Below, in pieces: positions 1 to 5,425 of a DNA stretch of 5,717 nt (position 1 is the stretch's first letter; the number at the start of each line of letters is the position of its first letter). This DNA comes from JACRIM01 sp964605185 (GTDB lineage: Bacteria; Planctomycetota; Phycisphaerae; UBA1845; UTPLA1). A program made the position numbers and the translations under genes. The notes beneath the pieces were generated by a model. That model ran no database searches. It was not told where the DNA came from and was given only the letters and a program-made list of their open reading frames with translations. Location: contig CAZSBF010000160.1 in assembly GCA_964605185.1 (NCBI GenBank), positions 1-5,717 of the forward strand. The letters run 5' to 3'.

Positions 1-2
1 GT

Positions 3-31
3 TTGACCAAAACCAGCTTTTTCGCTAACAT
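3..31 (+). promoter_or_regulatory. Candidate sigma-70 promoter for folC
   Basis: A -35-like TTGACC (3-8) and a -10-like TAACAT (26-31) are separated by exactly 17 bases. They match the consensus at 5/6 and 4/6 positions. Transcription would be expected to start about 7 bases after the -10, near 38-41, which falls on or just before the folC ATG at 41. No Shine-Dalgarno is visible before that ATG, which fits a leaderless or near-leaderless transcript. Prediction from sequence only. Confidence 0.5.
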
Positions 32-40
32 GGTACCTAT

Positions 41-1558
41 ATGGGACGATCAGCAACCCTCAATCGTACTCCTGCCGCAAAAGCCAAGCCCTCCCCGGCA
101 AAGCCAAAAAACGGCAATCCAACCAAGGACGCCAAGGCCCCGGCGCTGCCCATGGGCATCATTCCGCCTCGGCTGACCATTAAGTCCCTGCCCCAGGTGC
201 GGACCTACAAGTCGGCCCTCGATTACCTCAATCATCTGCCGAATTACGAACGCCGTACCATGACGGCCCGTGACCGTGGGAACTTCACGCTTGCCCGCAT
301 CAAACGAATACTCGGTGATCTTGAAAACCCGCACAAGGCCTATCGCAGCGTCCACATTGCCGGAACCAAGGGCAAAGGTTCGACTGCCGCCATGCTCGCC
401 CGAATGCTTCAGGCGAACGGGCTCAAGGTCGGCCTCTACACCTCGCCCCACATCGTCGATGTGCGCGAACGTATCACCATCAATGGCGAGATGATCACCG
501 AAGCGGCCTTCGCAAAGGAAGCCGCCCGCATCGCCCATGTCGTGGAAAAAGCCAAGGCCGACATCCCGACCTATTTCGAATTCCTCACCGCGATCGCGTT
601 TCAGTATTTCAAGGATCAGAAGATTGACGTCGCCGTTGTGGAAACCGGTCTCGGTGGCCGCCTTGATGCGACGAACGTCCTGAAACCCGAAGTCTGCGGC
701 ATCACCAGCATCAGCTACGACCACATGGCCGTGCTTGGCAACACGCTGGAAGACATCGCCACTGAGAAGGCCGGAATCTTCAAGGAACACGTGCCCATCG
801 TCAGTGCGCCTCAGCCGCGCAACGTGAAGGTGGCGCTCAAGAAAGCCGCCGAGAAGCTCCACGCGCCGCTCATCGTTGCCGGTGAGGACATTGAGTTCAG
901 TTACCGCTTCGAATCGTCGCGTGCCGCCGGCCCACAGGCCCGCATCTGCGTCACCACGCCGACGAGCCACTTCGACCACCTGCCCGTGCCGCTTGTTGGC
1001 GAGCATCAGGCCGTCAATTGTGGCGTGGCCATCGGCATCCTCGATCAGCTCAAGAATCGTGGATTCAAACTGGACGACGAGGCCTCAATTTCCGGCCTTG
1101 CCAAGGTCTCCCTCGAAGGCCGCATGGAGATGCTCTGCACCAAGCCGCGCGTCATTGCGGACGGCGCTCATAATGCATCCAGCGTCGAAGCCCTTATGCG
1201 GGCCATCGGCCAGAACGTTCAATACGACTCCATGGTCGTGATCTTCGGCTGCTGCTCCGACAAGGATGTGGAAGGCATGATGCGCCTGATTCAGCTCGGC
1301 GCCGACAAAGTCATCTTCACCAACATCCAGTCCCCGCGCTCGGCCACCGCTGCCGATCTCGCCGCGAAGTTCGTCGAAGTCAGCGGCCGCATGGCCCAGA
1401 CCGCGCCGACGCTGGCCGAGGCGATGGTCATTGCCGAAAAGGCCATCACCCGCGACGACCTCATCTGCATCACCGGTTCGTTTCATCTCGTCGCCGAAGC
1501 GAAGCAGCTTTTCGCAGATCATCCTCATCGCGCGGCGTCCACGACGAGTCCCGTTTAG
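41..1558 (+). CDS. folC: Bifunctional folylpolyglutamate synthase / dihydrofolate synthase (FolC), 505 aa
   Basis: Cytoplasmic Mur-ligase-family enzyme that uses ATP to add glutamate to folates and, in bifunctional members, to dihydropteroate. Seen: P-loop GTKGKGST (108-115), LYTSPH (132-137), FEFLTAIAF (179-187), ETGLGGRLDATNV (201-213), SYDH with H228, EKAGIF with K243, DGAHN (374-378) in the C-terminal domain, and ITGSFHLV near the end. The E201/H228/K243 spacing matches the metal-binding Glu, His and carbamylated Lys of Lactobacillus casei FPGS. E. coli FolC is 422 aa; much of the excess is a roughly 50-residue N-terminal stretch rich in Ala, Lys and Pro before the conserved YKSALDYL (56-63). 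An in-frame TAA at 26-28 makes the ATG at 41 the most upstream ATG in frame. The next Met (residue 38, base 152) also lacks a Shine-Dalgarno, so the true start is not settled. Whether the enzyme has both activities cannot be told from sequence. Its 3' end overlaps the convergent gene. Confidence 0.95.
   Translation: MGRSATLNRTPAAKAKPSPAKPKNGNPTKDAKAPALPMGIIPPRLTIKSLPQVRTYKSALDYLNHLPNYERRTMTARDRGNFTLARIKRILGDLENPHKAYRSVHIAGTKGKGSTAAMLARMLQANGLKVGLYTSPHIVDVRERITINGEMITEAAFAKEAARIAHVVEKAKADIPTYFEFLTAIAFQYFKDQKIDVAVVETGLGGRLDATNVLKPEVCGITSISYDHMAVLGNTLEDIATEKAGIFKEHVPIVSAPQPRNVKVALKKAAEKLHAPLIVAGEDIEFSYRFESSRAAGPQARICVTTPTSHFDHLPVPLVGEHQAVNCGVAIGILDQLKNRGFKLDDEASISGLAKVSLEGRMEMLCTKPRVIADGAHNASSVEALMRAIGQNVQYDSMVVIFGCCSDKDVEGMMRLIQLGADKVIFTNIQSPRSATAADLAAKFVEVSGRMAQTAPTLAEAMVIAEKAITRDDLICITGSFHLVAEAKQLFADHPHRAASTTSPV
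1470..1558. other. 89-bp convergent (tail-to-tail) overlap of two coding regions
   Basis: The stop of folC (TAG, 1556-1558) lies inside the membrane-protein gene, and that gene's stop (TGA read from 1472 to 1470) lies inside folC. The shared bases encode the last 29 residues of each protein. On the FolC side this includes the family-typical ITGSFHLV segment, so folC is certainly real here. The other strand encodes a charged, low-complexity tail. There is no room for a terminator between the two genes. Confidence 0.8.
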
Positions 1559-2033
1559 GCGGCGGGTGGCGCTGCAATTCCTCGGCAGAAGCGCCGGCCA
1601 ACAAAAACAACACGATCCAACCCCCGGCCAATGCCAGCGAAACGGGTGTGCGCCCCCACCCCGGGAACGAAATAATGCACATCAAGGCGTAGGCGGTGAA
1701 AAACGCCGCCACGATTCCGGTGAACCACTTGGCGAATCGTCCGCTCTTCGACATGTCATGCTGCAGCGCGATCCCGGCCGCGACCAAGACCAGTCCCCCC
1801 ACGAATAACACGCAGACCGCCGCCATTCCCCAAAGCTGCGCCGCCGTCGCGTCCGGCGGCGGATTAACCAGCAGATTGGGCTGCGTCGAACGAACATCAG
1901 AACCGACGCGGCCGACGAAAGACCACCAGCAACACGTTCCCAACGTCAGCAGAAAACCGACCGTTTGATACACAAACCCGGTCGCCTGGCAAAATGCTCG
2001 CGGCGGACGGTCCGGTATCGGCGATTCTGACAT
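1470..2033 (-). CDS. Hypothetical four-helix membrane protein, 187 aa
   Basis: I do not recognise a family. The protein has four strongly hydrophobic segments at about residues 20-40, 66-90, 101-121 and 129-149. A short polar N-terminus precedes them, and a charged C-terminal tail (about 151-187, rich in Arg, Asp and Glu) follows. Helices 1 and 2 are separated by a polar loop containing NPPPD; helix 1 holds a CCWW patch. With an even number of helices, both ends should lie on the same side, probably the cytoplasm. The ATG lies 17 bp after the yidC stop, and a Shine-Dalgarno-like GGGGTGG (2046-2040) stands 6 bases before it, so it is probably the last gene of the yidC transcript. Its last 29 codons are antisense to the end of folC. 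A membrane-related role linked to YidC is only a guess from position. Confidence 0.75.
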   Translation of the reverse strand: MSESPIPDRPPRAFCQATGFVYQTVGFLLTLGTCCWWSFVGRVGSDVRSTQPNLLVNPPPDATAAQLWGMAAVCVLFVGGLVLVAAGIALQHDMSKSGRFAKWFTGIVAAFFTAYALMCIISFPGWGRTPVSLALAGGWIVLFLLAGASAEELQRHPPPKRDSSWTPRDEDDLRKAASLRRRDETNR

Positions 2034-2050
2034 GGCGCGCCACCCCGCGT

Positions 2051-4243
2051 TTATCGCGACTTCTTCGGCTTACCCATGCGGCGAATTTCGTCCGGCGACT
2101 GGGCCTGACGAATGTCCTCCACGCGTTTTTGCATTTTCTCGAACCACGACTGCTTTCGTGGGCCGCCTTTGGCCGCGAGCTTCGCCGGGTCGAAGTCCCC
2201 GCGCTCTTCGCGCACTTTGAGATGCGTCTTGATCCGGTACTGCTCGTACATTCCCATCAGGTTGCTGCAGAGAATGTAAATGTTCAGGCCCGCCGGCATG
2301 TTGTAGAACATCAGCCCGAAGAACAGCATCATGAAGCCCATCATCTTCTGCTGCTGTTCCATGGGGTCGGGGATCGGCCGTCCTTCGGCGTCAAGCTTTT
2401 TCGGTGGTGGTACGGCCGGCTTGGTCAGCTTTTGCATGAACTTCTGCTGGGCGTACATCGTCGCCGTCATGATGAAGGGCAGCAGATTGAACCCGTTGAT
2501 CGTGCCCGTCAGCGAGCCAAGCAGCGGAATGTGAAGGTTCCACGGCGTTGCCGGAGTGAACAACCCGTCCGGGATCGAAAGATCGTGAATCCACCAGAAA
2601 AACGGCTGATGCCGCAGATCGACGTTCGTGTTTAAGCTCGTCCACAGCGCGACCCAGATCGGCATCTGCAGGAACATCGGCAGGCACCCAAACATCGAAC
2701 TGGCCGGGTTGATGTGCTGTTCCCGGTAGAGCTTCATCGTCTCTTCGTTGAGCTTCTGCTTGTCGTTCTTGTATTGCTCCTGAAGTGCATCGAGCTTGGG
2801 CTTCAGTGCGGCCATGCCTTTCTGCATCTTCATCATGCTGATCTGTCCGCTTTTGGTTACCGGGTGCAGGATGAGCCGGACGATGAACACCATGATGATG
2901 ATGGCGATGCCGTAGTTGTGAACGAGTTTCTGCAGATTCGTCAGCAACCAGAGCATTAGGGTCGTAATGACCTGAAAAGTGCATCCGGCACGGTCTGCAT
3001 TGCTAATGCGCTGATACTGGCGTCGCTGAATCTCCGGTGGCATGGACGCAAACACGCTGTCGCTTTTCGGCCCGCAATAAATCTCGCGGCGCATTTCCAC
3101 CGTCGCCCTCGGCGCGATCGGCGTCACCGGCCCGATCGCCTGCTCAAAGGTGACGTCGTTCATACGATTTACATCCGAGGTCAGCGTTGGATCGTCCACG
3201 CAATAGCGCGCGACCACCTTGGCCAGATAATCGGCAATGGGCGACGCGCTTCCGGTCGGCAACCAGGTCACGATGCAGCCAAAATACTTATTGCCAAGCC
3301 CCGTCCATAACACTCGATTGCCTTCGCCTGGCTTGATTTCGACGCCGTCCGCGCCGGCCTTTTCGATGTCGGCCCGCATATGCGACGGAGCGTCAGTCAC
3401 CACCATCGCCGTCTCCCCATTTGCATCGACCTTGGCGGCGCCTTTTGCATCCTTCTCGAACGACGCCAACGTCGTCACCACGCGCCGGCTGTCTCGCTGC
3501 GGATCCTCATTCTTGAATCCGATCGGCCCACGCTCGGTCAGTACGACGCGCCGTGCAAGGGGCGAGAGGTTTTCAATCGCGATCGAACTTGCAACGTGCG
3601 GCGACCCCTTTTCCACGCGATAGGTCTTCCGAATCGTCAGAATCGGTTTGCCTTCTTTGGTAATCGTCGTGCGTAGTAGTGCCGTTTCGCCCTTGTCGTC
3701 GCTCTGTTTCTCGACCGTCCAGTCGGCCCGCGAAAGGTCAACCGACTGATTCTCGTCCACCAGTAGTGCCTTCACCGAAGCAAACGAAAGTAACGCTTCG
3801 CCGTCCGTCGTGGCGGTAAACGGCTGCACCAAGTCGTACGGATCGGGATCGGGGTTCCGCTTGTCCTTCGGCACATGATTGCGATGCCGCGACAACCTGA
3901 TCTGCTCAATCGCCCCTCCGCGCGGTGCAACTGTCACGGCGAATTCATAGGGATTGGTGTAGCCTGCGCGTTTGTCGTTCTGCCGATCATTACCCAGCAC
4001 CACCGGCTTTGCACCGGTTGCATTGGTCACTGCAAACGCCCCCGCCGAGGCCGATGGTGTCGAAGCCACGGGCGACGAGGTCGGTGCGCCGGTGTCGGTC
4101 GTCGATACTTCCGTTGCCGCATCCGGCTCGGTCGTTGCCTGCGGAATCGGCGGATTCAGAATCTCCTGCAATTTCATCCAGCCGAACAGAACCGCGAAGC
4201 ACAGCGCGATCGCGATGACAGTACGTTTTCCTTGGGAATCCAT
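2051..4243 (-). CDS. yidC: Membrane protein insertase YidC (Oxa1 family), 730 aa
   Basis: Inner-membrane insertase and chaperone that works alone or with SecYEG. Seen in order: N-terminal transmembrane segment (about 7-27); an Ala/Thr/Ser/Pro-rich linker (about 31-90); a large periplasmic domain (about 95-415) ending its core in a conserved-type GNKYFGCIVTW stretch (317-327); then the five-helix insertase core from about 425. In the core, R456 in IVRLILHPVT corresponds to the groove arginine (R366 of E. coli). A basic coiled-coil hairpin follows (about 470-510), then GCLPMFLQMPIWVALW (519-534) and the last-helix motif MPAGLNIYILCSN (649-661). The protein is larger than E. coli YidC (548 aa), mainly through the periplasmic domain, an expanded cytoplasmic loop (606-625) and a basic C-terminal tail (671-730). 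A weak GGA lies upstream of the ATG. The phosphoesterase gene ends 82 bp upstream. Confidence 0.97.
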   Translation of the reverse strand: MDSQGKRTVIAIALCFAVLFGWMKLQEILNPPIPQATTEPDAATEVSTTDTGAPTSSPVASTPSASAGAFAVTNATGAKPVVLGNDRQNDKRAGYTNPYEFAVTVAPRGGAIEQIRLSRHRNHVPKDKRNPDPDPYDLVQPFTATTDGEALLSFASVKALLVDENQSVDLSRADWTVEKQSDDKGETALLRTTITKEGKPILTIRKTYRVEKGSPHVASSIAIENLSPLARRVVLTERGPIGFKNEDPQRDSRRVVTTLASFEKDAKGAAKVDANGETAMVVTDAPSHMRADIEKAGADGVEIKPGEGNRVLWTGLGNKYFGCIVTWLPTGSASPIADYLAKVVARYCVDDPTLTSDVNRMNDVTFEQAIGPVTPIAPRATVEMRREIYCGPKSDSVFASMPPEIQRRQYQRISNADRAGCTFQVITTLMLWLLTNLQKLVHNYGIAIIIMVFIVRLILHPVTKSGQISMMKMQKGMAALKPKLDALQEQYKNDKQKLNEETMKLYREQHINPASSMFGCLPMFLQMPIWVALWTSLNTNVDLRHQPFFWWIHDLSIPDGLFTPATPWNLHIPLLGSLTGTINGFNLLPFIMTATMYAQQKFMQKLTKPAVPPPKKLDAEGRPIPDPMEQQQKMMGFMMLFFGLMFYNMPAGLNIYILCSNLMGMYEQYRIKTHLKVREERGDFDPAKLAAKGGPRKQSWFEKMQKRVEDIRQAQSPDEIRRMGKPKKSR

Positions 4244-4325
4244 GCGTTATCCAGCGGCGAGTGTCGTTGATTGGGAGACGATTGTCGAGTAATTCGTCTT
4301 GAGCGGCCGCGCCGAACCGGTCTGC
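4244..4325. other. 82-bp spacer between the phosphoesterase gene and yidC
   Basis: This is the second-largest gap in the minus-strand series. It contains a perfect 8-base palindrome, GCGGCCGC (4303-4310), close to the phosphoesterase stop. I find neither the TTGAC-N18-TAnnAT pattern seen elsewhere nor a hairpin followed by a T-run. yidC is therefore likely read through from upstream, though a weak promoter cannot be excluded. Confidence 0.4.
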
Positions 4326-5084
4326 TCATTTGCCTTCGAAGAGTCTCGTGCCGAGAAAGTCATCCAGATGGGGGTTGTCATGAATCTTTCGCGCCGTTAC
4401 GTCGATGTCATACTCGATCCGCACGAACTGCACCTCATCCTCGTTCAGGATTGCATAGGCCGCGCGCGGATCGCGATCGCGCGGTTGCCCCACTGAACCT
4501 ACGTTAATGATCGCCTTCTCGTCGCCGATTGCATACGATTGCGAATCTCCCAACTCGTCCGGCGGCTCAAAATACGGATCATCCACGAATACGCCGGGCA
4601 CATGCGTATGGCCGCAAAAGCAGGTCATCTGGTTCATTCGCTCAAAGTTCTGCAGCAGCTTTTGCGGATTGGTATAAACATCATCCGGAAAGAGGTATTC
4701 GTTAATCGGCTTGCGCGGCGAGCCATGCACGAAAACCAACCCTTCCATCTCATTTCTCGGAAGCAGCCCCGCGAGAAATTTCCACCGGCGATTTCGCTTG
4801 GCCGCATCCGGCTCCTCTTCCAGTGCCATTCGCGTCCAAAACGCCGCCCGCTCGGCCGCCACATTGAAATTCGCCGGTTCATAGAACACAGCGTGATCGT
4901 GATTCCCGCAGAGGCTGAAGTTCGCCCGCTCCATGACCAGATCGAGGCATTCGCGCGGGTCGGGCCCATAGCCGAGAATGTCGCCAAGGCAGTAGATCGT
5001 CTCGATGCCCCGCCGGTCAATGTCGGCCAGCACCGTTTTCAACGCCTCGTGATTCGAGTGAATGTCCGAGATGATCGCGATCAT
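4326..5084 (-). CDS. Calcineurin-like metallophosphoesterase (YfcE/ApaH-related), 252 aa
   Basis: Two-metal phosphoesterase; the physiological substrate is unknown, and family members act on phosphodiesters, phosphoproteins or dinucleotides. All motifs of the fold are present: D7 and H9 in SDIHSN (6-11), GD (34-35), GNHD (60-63), the metal histidine H120 in VHGSP, and GHTH (158-161). The downstream INVGSVGQPRDRDPRAAYAI segment (193-212) is typical of the short, soluble Metallophos_2 subgroup. No signal peptide is seen, so it should be cytoplasmic. The start at 5084 places the first motif directly at the N-terminus, as is usual. An AGGA (5090-5087) lies only 2 bases before the ATG, an unusually short spacing for a Shine-Dalgarno. 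The gene begins 35 bp after the Trm112-type gene. I see no missing catalytic residue. Confidence 0.93.
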   Translation of the reverse strand: MIAIISDIHSNHEALKTVLADIDRRGIETIYCLGDILGYGPDPRECLDLVMERANFSLCGNHDHAVFYEPANFNVAAERAAFWTRMALEEEPDAAKRNRRWKFLAGLLPRNEMEGLVFVHGSPRKPINEYLFPDDVYTNPQKLLQNFERMNQMTCFCGHTHVPGVFVDDPYFEPPDELGDSQSYAIGDEKAIINVGSVGQPRDRDPRAAYAILNEDEVQFVRIEYDIDVTARKIHDNPHLDDFLGTRLFEGK

Positions 5085-5119
5085 CGTCCTGCCGTATTGC
5101 CGATCGGTCGGGAATTATC

Positions 5120-5308
5120 CTACGCCTTGGCCGGAGCCGCCTCTTCGACCAACATGATGGGAATGTCGTCCCGGACGGGAAAGCGCAACCCACAGCCCGT
5201 GCAGACCAGCCACATTTGGGCATTTTCCCCCGCCGCTGCGTCCTTCGGCTCCACCTTCTTCTTGCAACTCGGGCACACGAGAATGGCAAGTAAGTCGTTG
5301 CTGATCAT
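5120..5308 (-). CDS. Trm112/YcaR-family zinc-ribbon protein, 62 aa
   Basis: Small protein of the Trm112p-like family (UPF0434; YcaR in E. coli). In eukaryotes and archaea Trm112 binds and stabilises several methyltransferases; the bacterial role is less clear. Seen: the typical N-terminus MISNDLLAILVCPSCKK, two CxxC pairs (C12/C15 and C36/C39) able to bind zinc, and the hallmark LRFPVRDDIPIML (41-53). The C-terminus is a short Ala-rich tail. I chose the ATG at 5308 because family members begin right there. An upstream in-frame GTG at 5365 would add 19 residues with no family resemblance and lies inside a GC-rich hairpin. There is no clear Shine-Dalgarno before 5308; translation may depend on a tiny upstream ORF that ends over the start codon. 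The gene lies between kdsA and the phosphoesterase gene. Confidence 0.9.
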   Translation of the reverse strand: MISNDLLAILVCPSCKKKVEPKDAAAGENAQMWLVCTGCGLRFPVRDDIPIMLVEEAAPAKA

Positions 5309-5325
5309 AGGGATACCGAATTCAT
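5305..5325 (-). other. Possible six-codon leader ORF overlapping the Trm112-gene start
   Basis: An ATG at 5325 opens a six-codon frame (MNSVSL) whose TGA (5307-5305) overlaps the ATG of the zinc-ribbon gene as ATGA, the classic layout for translational coupling. This could make up for the missing Shine-Dalgarno of the main gene. Only a weak GTGGG precedes the leader ATG, and so short a frame arises easily by chance. Confidence 0.25.
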
Positions 5326-5347
5326 GGCCCACTTGTGCCGTACAACT

Positions 5348-5365
5348 GCGGCGCCCGCGCGCCAC
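5348..5365 (-). promoter_or_regulatory. GC-rich hairpin in the leader of the Trm112-type gene
   Basis: Read on the minus strand, GTGGCGC-GCGG-GCGCCGC forms a 7-bp stem (one G-T wobble) with a 4-base loop. It lies just downstream of the predicted transcription start and about 40 bases before the ATG. No T-run follows, so it is not a standard intrinsic terminator. It might stabilise the 5' end of the mRNA. Confidence 0.35.
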
Positions 5366-5376
5366 AACTCTCGGCG

Positions 5377-5405
5377 ATCCTAAGGGTTACGTTTCGGGGC
5401 GTCAA
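5377..5405 (-). promoter_or_regulatory. Candidate sigma-70 promoter upstream of the Trm112-type gene
   Basis: On the minus strand TTGACG (5405-5400) and TAGGAT (5382-5377) are separated by exactly 17 bases, matching the consensus at 5/6 and 4/6 positions. The element lies wholly in the 117-bp gap after the kdsA stop. Transcription would start near 5370, giving a leader of roughly 60 nt that carries the GC hairpin. It would let the zinc-ribbon, phosphoesterase, yidC and membrane-protein genes be transcribed apart from kdsA. It has the same architecture as the folC candidate. Confidence 0.5.
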
Positions 5406-5425
5406 TCAGAACCGCCGGAGACCGG

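Noticed and set aside
50..1006. Long open frame (318 codons) on the minus strand inside folC
   Set aside because: It is antisense to a clearly conserved enzyme, has a composition expected from GC-rich codon bias, and shows no recognisable domain or Shine-Dalgarno.
1568..1595. Inverted repeat GGCGCT...AGCGCC just after the folC stop, considered as a folC terminator
   Set aside because: The loop is 16 bases and the downstream plus-strand sequence is A/C-rich with no T-run, so it does not fit an intrinsic terminator; it also lies within the membrane-protein gene.
2033..2042. Perfect palindrome TGGCGCGCCA at the start of the membrane-protein gene
   Set aside because: Short GC palindromes of this kind are common in GC-rich DNA; there is no flanking repeat or operator-like partner.
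1994..2635. Open frame of 213 codons on the plus strand over the end of yidC
   Set aside because: It is antisense to the conserved last helices of YidC, and its translation is rich in His and Arg as expected of a shadow frame.
5114..5119. GATAAT on the minus strand right after the Trm112-gene stop, considered as a -10 box for the phosphoesterase gene
   Set aside because: It matches the -10 consensus at 5/6, but no -35-like sequence stands 16-18 bases upstream, where the sequence is GC-rich coding.
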